Made by a program: the position numbers and the translations under genes. Source: Symbiodinium natans (Eukaryota; Sar; Dinophyceae; Suessiales; Symbiodiniaceae). From it: a stretch of DNA of 64,000 bases. The notes beneath the pieces are model-generated. The model was not told the DNA's origin and searched no databases. It saw nothing but the letters and a program-made list of their open reading frames with translations. The stretch is taken from contig CAJNDS010001112.1 of NCBI GenBank assembly GCA_905221605.1, forward strand, positions 2,084,972 through 2,148,971, given 5' to 3'. Within the stretch, counting starts at the first letter, position 1; each line of letters starts with the position of its first letter. Below, piece after piece: positions 57,101 through 64,000 of this stretch.

Positions 57101-60100
57101 GAAGAGCGACTGTGGACACTTTGACGAAGCCCGCTCCCTGCTGAAGCGGCAGAGGGAGAAGGCGACGTTGACATGCCAGGGACAAGCTAGGGTTTAGGGT
57201 TTAGGGTTTAGGGTTTAGGGTTTCGGTTTAGGGTTTAGGGTTTAGGGTTTAGGGCATAGGTTTCCAGGCGAGGACACCGCAAGCCTGCTGCCAAAGGGTT
57301 TTGGGTTTTGGGTTTTGGGTTTGCGGTGCTTGTTTGGGCCAGGGGGTTCTTACTCCAGCCACGAGTTGAACTTTAACCTTTTTGGGTTTCCTTGTTTGGT
57401 TGGAATCCCTAAACACTAAACCCTAAACCCCTTTTTCCCCTTGGTTATTGGAGACGTTTGGACTGGTCTTTAAGCGCGACTTTAGGGGGAAAAAAGGGTC
57501 CTTTCTTTACGGGCTCCCGTTTTCATAGGCAGTGGCTTCCATTCTGACAGCTATGCTGCAAAGGCAGGCCTGCAACCCTAAGCCCTAAACCCTAAACCTT
57601 AAACCCTAAACCCTAAACCCTAAACCCTAAAACCCTAAAACCCTAAAACCCTAAAACCCTAAAACCCAGGCTTGCAGTTAGCTTGAATCATCTTCAGACA
57701 GGGTTTGGGGTTTAGGGTTTAAGGTTTAGGGCTTAGGGCTTAGGATTCTTCAGACAGGGTTTGGGGTTTAGGGTTTAAGGTTTAGGGCTTAGGGTTTAGG
57801 ATTCTTCAGACAGGGTTTGGGGTGAATTCTTGAGACCTTCCAAAGTCTTCCTACAATGTTTGAAGCCGGGCGGCGTTTGTTTGTGCGTACTTCGTGGGTC
57901 CAGGACGACCCAAAACTCAAATCCCCAGACCCTCCTGAACTGCTGACGCCCCTAGACTGACTCCGAAATCTCTCCTACCATAAGGGCCCTTATACATAAG
58001 TACGGCACATACTTCTGACTGACTCCGAAATCTCTCCTACCATAAGGGTCCTTATACATAAGCACGGCACATACTTCTGGGATCCGTAGGCTTGGGAAGT
58101 CTTCTCCATTCTTGTAACTCCGGGGCGCAAATACGTAGTGTTGAAGCATGCCCTGCTCCCCAAGCCTTAAAACCAAACCTGGGTACGCGAAACCCTTACA
58201 CCCTGAACTATATCCCCCTTGGGAATTATTTTTTGTTCATATGAAACCCAAGAGGACATTAAAATAACATATTTAAGTAAGGGTTTTAAGGGGAGTATAG
58301 TGGACTCGCCCTTACACTCAAAGACCCCAAACCAAGCCACGGAGGTGTCCCGGCGCACCTCGCACATCACACAAGCACTGACCTTGGAGCTCGAGGCTGC
58401 CCAGTCTTAGAGGTTTGTATTTGTTTATGTTGTTGTTCATTTTCGTGTTTGTGGTTTTGTTTGTGGTAGTTGCTGTAGGGCTTGTTGGGCTTGTGTGTGT
58501 GTGTGTTTGTTTTTCGTTGTTGTTTGTGGTTTTAGTTTGTTCTTTGGGTTTTAGTGCTTTGGGGCGTTTTAGGTTTTTACCTTGTTGTTTTTGTATTTCG
58601 TTAGGGTTTAGGGCTTTGGGTTTTTTGGGGCGTTTAGCCCTGTCAGTGTGTTTATTGAGGGCTTTAGGCCTGTAATTAGGGCATTGGTGGTTTTCGGGTT
58701 TTAGGGCATCTCCAGAAAGTTGGAGCATGGTTTAAGGATGATTGGAGCTGGGATTCCCTTTAGTAAACTTTAGCATACCTTTTGGGGTATGGGGATGATG
58801 ATGTTCCAACTACCCCAAAACCCTAAACCCTAAACCCTAAACCCTAAACCCTAAACCCTAAACCCTAAACCCTAAACCCAACTCTTAGAGTTGCCAGCTT
58901 TGCCGGAGTTTGCTGTAGGGGTGTTTGGGGCTTCAGGCTTTTTTAGGGTTTCTGGGTTCTGGGCTTAAGGGTTTCAGGGGTTTTTCTTTCTTTCTTTTTT
59001 CTGTAGGGGAACCCTAAACCCTAAACCCTAAACCCTAAACCCTAAAGTGGGTTCAGGGATTTTGGGGATGATTTTGTTCTGAGGGGGGCTTTTAGGGTTC
59101 AGGTTCGAGTCCATTGGCCTCCGTACGGGTTCAAAAACGGGTTCAGAATCCCAAAGGATTCAGGAAAGTAGTTAGGGTTTGGGGTTTAGGGTTTAGTCAA
59201 AAGGGTCTAGGGTTTAGGGTCTAGGGTTTATGGTTTGGGGTTTAGGGTTGCTTCAGAGTTGTTACTGCATTGTCTCGGCGACATGGCTACAAAGAAATGG
59301 ATCTCTTGGCATGTTCCCCCCTATACTAGCAGTCCTTAACTGGGATTCTAGGGATTCTTGTCTTTCACATTTTGGGAGTTATTAAGCAAACAGTAGGAAA
59401 GTATACCTGCTTTTGGAGATGCCCTGACAAGCTGTGCCCAAAGAGCCCTACACCCCTTAATTAGAAATAGACCTGAAGTCATATTGAGGATCCCTACATA
59501 AATTATGGAATCTTCCCTAATAACGGATATTAGGGCTCTCTGTGGCCCTAAACCCTAAACCCTAAACCCTAAACCCTACACCGGCAGTTTGTGTGCCGCA
59601 GGACGCGGAAAACCGCATGGAGTCGCAGAGGTCATGGCAGAGCGGCCATGCAGAGGCTGGAAAGCGGCTGTTCTTTTGCTTTTTCGGCTGGAGGGTTTAG
59701 GGTTTAGGGTTCAGCAAAAAGGGTTTCTGCTGCACTCACATGCAAGCTGCGTTAGCCTTGAGCAACACCCCATGGGGCGACGAAATTCCACCGCCTTCCC
59801 AGACAAAAGCTGGAAGCATCTGGAATCTAATGCTGAAGAACCGTGCCGCTCCATTGTCTGAAGCCCTGTGCATAGGCTGTGCCAGCATCAGTCCTCCAGA
59901 TAAGTATACCTGCTGGCTAGTAGCTAAACATAACTTGTTCTTGAGGGTAGTGGACCCACCCCGCCCCCCACCCACACCTGCCCCTAGACCCTGGTGGTCA
60001 GGTACGTGATGCCTTGTCGCCTCTTGGCGCACGATAGGAAAAGTCACCTTCTAAGACTTAGGGTTTAGGGTTTAGGGTTTAGGGTTAGGGTTTAGGGTTT

Positions 60101-61029
60101 AGGGTTTAGGGTTTAGGGTTTAGGGTTTAGGGTTTAGGGTTTAGGGGATCAACCCTGTATGGCTGTATAAGGGCATAGAGAGTTCAGGTTGGACGGTTGA
60201 GGGCTTAGAGTTTAGGGTGTATAGGCAAGGTACAGATAGATGCAAAGCTAGCAGGGTGGGTTAGGGTTTAGGGTTTGTGTGTTCAGAGTTTAGGGACTTC
60301 CTTCGTGAAACTCGAAGTGTCGAGCAAACTTCCGCGCCACGCGGCCCTAAACCCCAAACCTAGCAACGAGGGACTCCCCTGCAGTGCGATGTGATGCATC
60401 AGCTAGGCGGGTGGCAACCAAAGCCTAAACCCTAAACCCTTGCAGAAACTGGGTGTGCGAGCCTGGCCATTTGTTCAGATGTGCCTCACGGATGGTTCAG
60501 GGTGAAGTGCTCTGTCCTAAAGGGTTCGCAGGTGATAAAAGACGATTGAGGGGGAAGACCTAAGACCTCAGATACTCTCCAGAATCCTCAGCCCCTGTTC
60601 ATCTAGGACCGGGAGTAGGGGTAGGCCCTTTTTTCCTTTTTTTTGCGGGTTGGGGTTCCCTTAGAATCCCCTTAAACCCAGAAGGGCACCCTTTTAATTC
60701 CTAGGTTACTCCCGGGTCTAGTCATAAGCCTCACCGAGGATGCATCGCATGCAGCGCTGCACGAACTCATTGATGTCCTCGTCCTCCCACGCTCCTCGGC
60801 GAACCCCTCGGGGCCTTACCGAAAGTTTGTTTATGTTTGTTTTTATCCGGGGTATTTATTTTTTTTGGGGTGGGGTCCCTCTAAAAGGAATCTATTCTAT
60901 TTGGGGTGAAAAAACGGTACCCCTATTTGGGGAAATGCCCATATAGGCAAAACTCCAACATCAGTGAATGCGACTGTTGTGTGGCAGCCGAAGAACACGG
61001 GCGTGCCATGACCCTGCATACTGCAATTC

Positions 61030-61078
<49 letters not shown>

Positions 61079-61467
61079 CCTTTCTAGAGTTAAAGATGGC
61101 ACTCTGGAGCAGTCGCCTCCAGCATATTGAGGGTGCTGACCGGGTTTTGATGTGATGTCGCCCGTATGGCACCAAAGAGACGATAGTTACTTGGGTGGGA
61201 TCACCAAACATGGGTAACTCTAAAGCCTAAACCCTAAACAGCATGGTGTGAGCTCGCATGGTGCGAGCAAGCTCTGAACTGAGCATGGTGGACGTTGAAA
61301 GAATGTCGGGGAAAGCGGGTTTATAGTAGGCATTTTCAGGTAAACCCTGAACCCTAAACCACTCGTGTTTACAGTTGAACGACCCGTAACCCAGCCGTGA
61401 CCCAGCGAAGACGCAGGTCTACAAGCGGTCCAAGACGATGTACGTGACCTCCGTGCAGGTTGGTTGA
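42107..61467 (+). CDS. VWFA-domain protein with complete MIDAS, at least 23 exons (gene D)
   Basis: Cytosolic-type von Willebrand A protein, without signal peptide or membrane segment seen. Exons: 42107-42175, 43142-43214, 44441-44487, 45056-45136, 45396-45460, 45834-45907, 47339-47403, 47850-47873, 48203-48251, 48764-48837, 49174-49198, 49686-49744, 49977-50069, 50965-51045, 51796-51867, 53494-53568, 55650-55697, 56228-56268, 57101-57161, 57529-57567, 58345-58395, 59602-59655, 61417-61467; a possible exon lies near 60738-60800. Frame is continuous from 44441 to 45907 and from 47339 to 59655. Joins are missing between 43214 and 44441 and between 45907 and 47339. MIDAS residues: DVSGS, Thr in GGGTN, Asp in TDGQD. 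Later landmarks are YAFGFGQ, FVEDTATVK, VVGGLSSVVAQNL, IFAGERRDVLLEL and the helical ARALATAATTLG and HFDEARSLLKRQREK. The metal site suggests a protein-binding scaffold; substrate unknown. Confidence 0.85.
42958..43104. mobile_element. Palindromic family A element, copy 6
   Basis: Full-length copy with CTACTTGGAGGTTCATGGTA and its near-exact complement. It ends 38 bp before gene D exon 43142-43214. Confidence 0.85.
43216..43306. repeat. (CCCTAAA)n array
   Basis: About 12 units beginning at the GTAAAC donor after gene D exon 43142-43214. Here a C-rich array starts the intron. Confidence 0.9.
44488..44805. repeat. GGGTTTATA 9-mer array at a splice donor
   Basis: Starts as GTTTAGGG at the donor of gene D exon 44441-44487, then becomes about 33 nine-base units of TTTATAGGG with TTTAGAGGG and TCTATAGGG variants. 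The nonamer makes the frame open, giving a spurious Gly-Phe-Ile repeat. Confidence 0.9.
45056..45136 (+). CDS. Gene D exon with MIDAS DxSxS motif
   Basis: It encodes ERRRMDLVCVLDVSGSMMDQ, the first strand of a VWFA domain and its metal-coordinating DVSGS loop. It joins the next exon (IGDLKSAMRFIIDELQPSDR) through a GTTTAG donor at 45137. Confidence 0.9.
45485..45630. mobile_element. Family D element interrupted by TTTAGGG units
   Basis: GTCCATGTAC occurs at 45488 and again at about 45528, with TTCAGGG/TTTAGGG units between. The element then runs normally to GGTACATGGACCCTT. Confidence 0.8.
47208..47306. mobile_element. Family J element, copy 2
   Basis: Same ends as 39776-39876 with only a few differences. 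It lies 33 bp upstream of the gene D exon carrying the MIDAS threonine. Confidence 0.85.
47339..47403 (+). CDS. Gene D exon with MIDAS threonine
   Basis: It encodes LREAGGGTNIAEGLDLGLSV. The Thr of GGGTN is the second metal-coordinating position of VWFA domains. The exon begins 33 bp after a palindromic family-J element and ends at a GC donor. Confidence 0.85.
47850..47873 (+). CDS. Gene D 24-nt microexon
   Basis: It encodes EQRRQRNQ only, bounded by CAG before and a GC donor (GCGCCG) after. It is phase 0 on both sides and supplies the short basic link between GLSVL and VSAILLLTDGQD that VWFA relatives have. Confidence 0.7.
48203..48251 (+). CDS. Gene D exon with MIDAS aspartate
   Basis: It encodes VSAILLLTDGQDASFR, the core strand and third metal-coordinating loop (TDGQD) of the VWFA domain. 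A GC donor follows. Confidence 0.85.
48634..48736. mobile_element. Palindromic family D element
   Basis: AAGGGTCCATGTACCTCATT at left and AGGTACATGGACCCTTAG at right. Nearly identical to 63847-63946. Other copies: 2040-2145, 32436-32552, 34674-34786, 36083-36165 (one-sided) and 45485-45630. Confidence 0.85.
49174..49198 (+). CDS. Gene D 25-nt microexon
   Basis: It encodes DHDADLLR plus one base, joining YAFGFGQ (GA donor at 48838) to GVSESAKTPYTFVEDT (49686). The His-Asp-Ala-Asp-Leu-Leu sequence is the expected VWFA segment after the GFG strand. Confidence 0.7.
49619..49664. mobile_element. Palindromic family A element, copy 7 (arms only)
   Basis: Only the two arms remain: TACTTGGAGGTTCATGGGTT against AACCCCTGAACCTCCAAGTA. 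It lies 21 bp before gene D exon 49686-49744. Confidence 0.8.
50593..50680. repeat. (TTTAGGG)n array
   Basis: About 12 perfect units in the gene D intron between exons 49977-50069 and 50965-51045. The intron ends with CCCTAAA units at 50920-50960. Confidence 0.95.
50722..50872. mobile_element. Family P element
   Basis: Begins GAGTTTACGAAAACAAGGGA and ends TCGGAAACTCCCCATATCGG. Relatives: 7027-7150, 52733-52840 and 54715-54830. Arms are inverted but less regular than in other families. Confidence 0.65.
51069..51345. mobile_element. Family I element with tripled internal unit
   Basis: Unit TAGGATTACTATATCCCCC, GGGAATTATTTTCTATTTTG and AAAACCCAAGAGGATAA (about 78 bp) repeats three times in tandem, then AGGTTCTAAGGGGAGTATAG closes the element. 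Single-unit copies: 2393-2500 and 58207-58305. Confidence 0.85.
52988..53473. repeat. Opposed arrays: (TTTAGGG)n then (CCCTAAA)n
   Basis: G-rich units fill 52988-53285 (about 40) and C-rich units 53391-53473. Both are in the intron before gene D exon 53494-53568, with the C-rich one nearest the acceptor. Together they form one of the longest potential hairpins in the window. Confidence 0.95.
53569..54110. repeat. Degenerate G-rich arrays (TTTCGGG, TTTGGGG, GGGATTAGGGTTGA)
   Basis: The array begins at the donor of gene D exon 53494-53568 with TTTCGGG and TTTGGGG units. From about 53755 it changes to a 14-base type unit of GGGATTAGGGTTGA, repeated about 15 times with changes. Confidence 0.85.
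54886..55018. mobile_element. Palindromic family N element
   Basis: GTTAGATGGTCCCTTAGTAT at left and AAGGGACCATGTAACTACCC at right, core TTCTGAAATATGGGCCCTTG. Confidence 0.8.
55094..55194. mobile_element. Palindromic family E element
   Basis: GTAGCTGAGTGAGTACACTT at left and AACTCAGCAACTAAG at right, centre ACTATAATCCCCTATAGAAC. Confidence 0.85.
56660..56762. mobile_element. Palindromic family E element
   Basis: CTTAGTAGCTGAATGAAAAC at left and CTCAGCAACTAAG at right; close to 55094-55194 and 1.5 kb from it. Confidence 0.85.
56846..56962. mobile_element. Palindromic element with 20+ bp perfect arms
   Basis: TACCCAGATCTTCCAAAACC at left against GGTTTTGGAAGATCTGGGTA (with one difference) at right, then AAGGAATATAC / GTATATTCCTT in the inner stem. 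Confidence 0.85.
57588..57667. repeat. CCCTAAA to CCCTAAAA array
   Basis: Heptamers pass into five octamers CCCTAAAA, a length variant typical of a slipping or error-prone template. Confidence 0.9.
60057..60147. repeat. (TTTAGGG)n array
   Basis: About 13 units with one TTAGGG. Intronic or 3' region of gene D. Confidence 0.95.
60735..60805 (+). CDS. Possible gene D exon near the C-terminus
   Basis: After GAG at 60735-60737 the phase-0 frame reads DASHAALHELIDVLVLPRSS. The frame that starts one base later reads MHRMQRCTNSLMSSSSHA, which also resembles C-termini of protist VWFA proteins. The opposite strand is open as well (EDEDINEFVQRCMRCILG). Only one can be real; the exon may also be skipped, since 59602-59655 joins 61417 in phase without it. 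Confidence 0.3.
61036..61075. repeat. Poly-C run of 40
   Basis: Forty consecutive C followed by T and four C. Shorter C or G runs of 12-20 occur near 2830, 3550, 7060, 25490, 26046, 26127, 27327, 36489, 38166, 44126 and 55066. Their exact lengths may be sequencing estimates. Confidence 0.85.
61417..61467 (+). CDS. Gene D last exon with stop
   Basis: After CAG at 61414-61416 the frame reads VYKRSKTMYVTSVQVG and stops with TGA at 61465-61467. A short basic tail with Lys/Arg/Ser is usual at the end of this type of VWFA protein. I favour it as the C-terminus, though no exon-exon junction proves it. Confidence 0.5.
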   Translation, partial: VYKRSKTMYVTSVQVG

Positions 61468-61970
61468 CAGTGATTGAGGTTTAGGGCTTAGGGTTTAACT
61501 TGGAGCAAACGAGGGGCCTTAAGAATTAGAACAGGGATTTTGGGGGGGGATTCTTATGGTAGAATTATAAAGCAACCATCACGGAATGATACTACTCGTG
61601 GTAGCGTGTTCGGTTCGAAGGCCCACGTCCTCAAAGGGTCAGTTTAGGGTTTAGGGTTTAGGGTTTCTCCAATGACGCTCCCAAGACGACGATTTGCTAC
61701 ATGATTAGTTCTCGAAGTTCGGGCCCCTTTTGGGGGATCCTTTTCAAGGGTGCCATACTATATAGGGCACCCGACAAAGGGACCTTAATGTAGACAACTA
61801 CCCACATGCGCACCCTCAACCCCAAACAGCCTAAACGGCGCAGTAGACCCTAAACCCTGCTACTCGTTGCCCTAGACCCTAAACCCTGAACCCTAAATGT
61901 TACCCTAAACCCTGAACCCTAAGCCCTAAATTAAAAACCTATACTCGCCTCGAAACCCCGAACACACAGG

Positions 61971-62102
61971 CTTGGCAGCCCAGTGGTTCCCTTATAAAGT
62001 AACCAACAAGGGTTTAGGGTTTAGGGTTTAGGGTTTCTCTTATAAAGTAACCAACCCCAAAAAGGGTGCCCTTATCATAATATGGCTACTGGGCTGCCAA
62101 GC
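61971..62102. mobile_element. Palindromic family B element with internal TTTAGGG array and duplicated flank
   Basis: CTTGGCAGCCCAGTGG at left and its complement at right. The 17-base CTTATAAAGTAACCAAC occurs on both sides of a short TTTAGGG array (62010-62036). Confidence 0.85.
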
Positions 62103-62739
62103 AGGAAGCGTGGTCGAGAACGGCCTCTGCCTCGTCCACCGACCTGCGACAGCCCCGCTCCTCTGAGATTTGATTTGCTCGGGCAGTGATTTAGTGCGGC
62201 AAATTGTGAGTGGAGGCGTGTGTATAGTTAGACACTATATATATATATATATATATATAGATGTATATATACACATGTACACACACATATGCATATATAT
62301 ATATATATGTAGAAATATTCACACACTTGCACACTACAAACACAGCCTGGGGTCCTCCTACACATCTTCGGAAAAAACTTCTCTGCCTGGAAGCCGATAC
62401 ACCCCCGCCTCCCTTCGGGCTTCCCGGCCCAAGTCTGTCTTCTCAACGGATAGTTGACTCGGAATCCAGTGGCATGGTTGAGGCTGTATAGGGCCCGCAC
62501 AGTGTGCGAAGGCCACCGACAAAGCCCAGCTCTCATGCAAGGTCATAGAGACGGGCAGGCCTCGTTTGAATGACAGCTTATATTGGCCTTAAGTGCATGT
62601 TCCCACACTGGGCCGCCTCTGCACGACCTCCAGAACCTTGAAGATGTTCTTTGTTTTTCGGGTTCAGGGTTTGGGGTTTAGGGTTTGGGGTTTGGGGTTT
62701 AGGGTTTGGGGTTTAGGGTTTGGGGTTTAGGGTGAGTTC

Positions 62740-63314
62740 TTTGTCATCTTGAACCATGAGGGTCTTCGGAGCATGACTCATGGCTCAAAGTTTCTGGACC
62801 AGAGACGGACCGTTCCTTCTGCCAGCGTGTGTTGGCACTGTCGCGAGGCCTGTCCTGAGGTGAAAAGACACAAGAAACCCAAGTGCAGCACAGGCCTCAT
62901 CAACCCCACCTTCAACCAAACCCTAAACCCTAAACCCTAAACCCTAAACCCTAAACCCTAAACCCTAAACCATACAAGGCCTTCTGGATGTATTGTAGGA
63001 TACTCGCCCATCCTGATTGCTTTTTTTGTGTGACGCAATCATGCCACGCGCATCGTGCCTTCTATCAAGCCAAGGTTGAAGATTTGTGGCTTTACCCTAA
63101 ACCGCGGGTTTACATTTAGCCCTAAACCCTAAACCCTAAACCCTGTTTAGTGTTTCCCAGCTGGGGTCATTCTGGCCCGCCGAGAAAAGTGACGAAGGCA
63201 CCAACAAAACAACTTAACCCATAACTCTGCCTGTCGCCCTCTCGCCTCCCCTGGCTTGTAGGCAACTTCCGAAATCCGGCGGGCTTGGTCATCTCCTGCC
63301 ACAGCACCCAGCTG
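62740..63314 (+). CDS. Start of a further gene (gene E), partial
   Basis: A coding-like stretch at 62740 to about 62918 contains LNHEGLRSMTHGSKFL and then CWHCREACPEVKRHKKPKC, a cluster CxxC-x4-C-x10-C that could bind zinc. A second exon at 63262-63314 reads NFRNPAGLVISCHSTQL and ends at GTAAGT, the most ordinary GT donor in the window. Another GC-rich piece starts after AG near 63613. The product is not recognised. The gene continues past the window or its exons are too short to follow. Confidence 0.45.
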
Positions 63315-63406
63315 GTAAGTGCAGCTGTAGAAGAGGGGCTTCGTTGGCGTGTTTTGGGTTTCGAAGTGTGGGGGGGTGCCAGGACTGTGTTTAGGGCTTA
63401 GGGCTT

Positions 63407-63612
63407 GGGGTTTGGGGTTTGGGGTTTAGGGTTTAGGGTTTAGGGTTTAGGGTTTAGGGTTTAGGGTGGCCTTGAGGCGCATTCAGCCCAGGAGTGCACG
63501 GCGTAGGCTTGGTTCCCTCGCTGCTCTTATTCCTGATGCACCCTAAACCCTAAACCCTAAACCCTAAACCCTAAACCCTAAACCCTAAACCCTAAACCCT
63601 AAACCCTAAACA
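63407..63612. repeat. Opposed telomere-like arrays
   Basis: TTTAGGG/TTTGGGG units at 63407-63468 follow the GTAAGT donor of exon 63262-63314. CCCTAAA units at 63540-63612 come next, ending just before AG-GACCGG, a likely exon edge. Confidence 0.9.
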
Positions 63613-63650
63613 GGACCGGACTGAGCCGCTGGGGTTTGGCCTCCCTAGCC

Positions 63651-63760
63651 CACAAAGAGCCCAATATCCCTTAATTAAGGAATATTCCTTAAACCATAAT
63701 TAAGGATCCCTATATGAATTGGGCAATATTCCCTCATTAAGGGATATTGGGCTCTTTGGG
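63651..63760. mobile_element. Palindromic family L element
   Basis: AAAGAGCCCAATATCCCTTA at left and AAGGGATATTGGGCTCTTTG at right. Other copies: 600-672 (half), 59436-59545 and, with different ends, 56846-56962. Confidence 0.85.
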
Positions 63761-63846
63761 CCCCTAAACTTCTGGCCTTTCAGCTGCTCCCCTAGGTCCG
63801 ATTTGACCCATATAGAGGCACAAAAGAAACCGGCTTTTGACTTCCC

Positions 63847-63946
63847 CTAAGGGTCCATGTACCTCATTATTATATACTTGGGCCCAACAGTCCCTACATA
63901 GAGGTACTCTAAGGCCCAAGTATTCCCTATTCAGGTACATGGACCC
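63847..63946. mobile_element. Palindromic family D element
   Basis: Same ends and core as 48634-48736 (CTTGGGCCCAACAGTCCCTA), differing at few positions, so recently spread. It adjoins the CCCTAAG array at the window end. Confidence 0.85.
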
Positions 63947-64000
63947 TAAGCCCTAAGCTCTAAGCCCTAAGCCCTAAGCCCTAAGCCCTAAGCCCTAAGC
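63946..64000. repeat. (CCCTAAG)n variant array at window end
   Basis: Six or more units of CCCTAAG rather than CCCTAAA, beginning at the end of a palindromic family-D element and running off the window. Confidence 0.85.

Noticed and set aside
58318-58728. 136-residue minus-strand frame rich in Lys, Asn and Thr
   Set aside because: It overlaps gene D exon 58345-58395 on the other strand and otherwise comes from a G/T-rich low-complexity intron tract.
1-64000. Many open frames ending in LNPKP or containing GLGFRV
   Set aside because: These are translations of CCCTAAA and TTTAGGG arrays (Leu-Asn-Pro-Lys-Pro, then stop) and mark array edges, not a shared protein tail.
1-64000. Chromosome end
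   Set aside because: The arrays are short, lie in both orientations and alternate with exons throughout, so they are interstitial, not a telomere.
1-64000. Eimeria or another coccidian as source
   Set aside because: Eimeria also has dispersed AAACCCT repeats, but its genome is marked by abundant CAG repeats, which are absent here, and GA/GC donors do not fit.
1-64000. CRISPR array
   Set aside because: No direct repeats separated by unique spacers of constant length; the repeats are heptamer arrays or inverted elements.
1-64000. Autonomous transposon (transposase, reverse transcriptase)
   Set aside because: No catalytic motif of either kind was seen in any frame, so the palindromic elements have no visible driver in this window.

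Overview
The window looks like nuclear DNA of an intron-rich alveolate, most likely a dinoflagellate. The grounds are tiny GC-rich exons (24-115 bp) in much longer introns, introns that start with GA or GC more often than GT and almost always end AG before a G, all recognised genes on one strand with short gaps, and a TTTAGGG telomere-type motif. A chromerid is the main alternative. Splicing was worked out by hand from reading frame, splice sites and remembered protein-family patterns, with no alignment run.

Layout, all on the + strand. (A) About 5.5-24.69 kb: exons of an unrecognised acidic protein with a repeated FLxxI-type module on separate exons, a SAP-like segment, a basic stretch and a coiled-coil-like end with a stop at 24688; candidate exons also occur between 1.8 and 4.7 kb. 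(B) 24931-34261: a complete 19-exon gene for an AcuI/YhdH-type medium-chain quinone oxidoreductase / acrylyl-CoA reductase, 391 codons plus stop, with a mitochondrial-like leader. (C) 34434 to about 39.8 kb: start and scattered exons of an unrecognised gene. (D) 42107-61467: a von Willebrand factor A (VWFA) domain protein with a complete MIDAS, at least 23 exons, two of them about 25 nt. (E) From about 62.7 kb: exons of a further gene with a Cys/His cluster, running off the window.

The introns are dominated by two kinds of repeat. First, telomere-like arrays occur in nearly every intron, commonly as G-rich (TTTAGGG)n just after the 5' splice site and C-rich (CCCTAAA)n shortly before the 3' splice site, so the pre-mRNA could fold into a hairpin bringing the splice sites together. 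Second, there are many families of 50-250 bp palindromic, MITE-like elements, several repeatedly present with near-identical arms; telomere-like arrays sit inside some of them, flanked by short duplications.

A GC-rich minisatellite and a compound tandem repeat fill 16.3-17.9 kb. I found no tRNA, rRNA, CRISPR array, conventional transposase or reverse transcriptase. Most long open frames in the window are translated repeats rather than genes.
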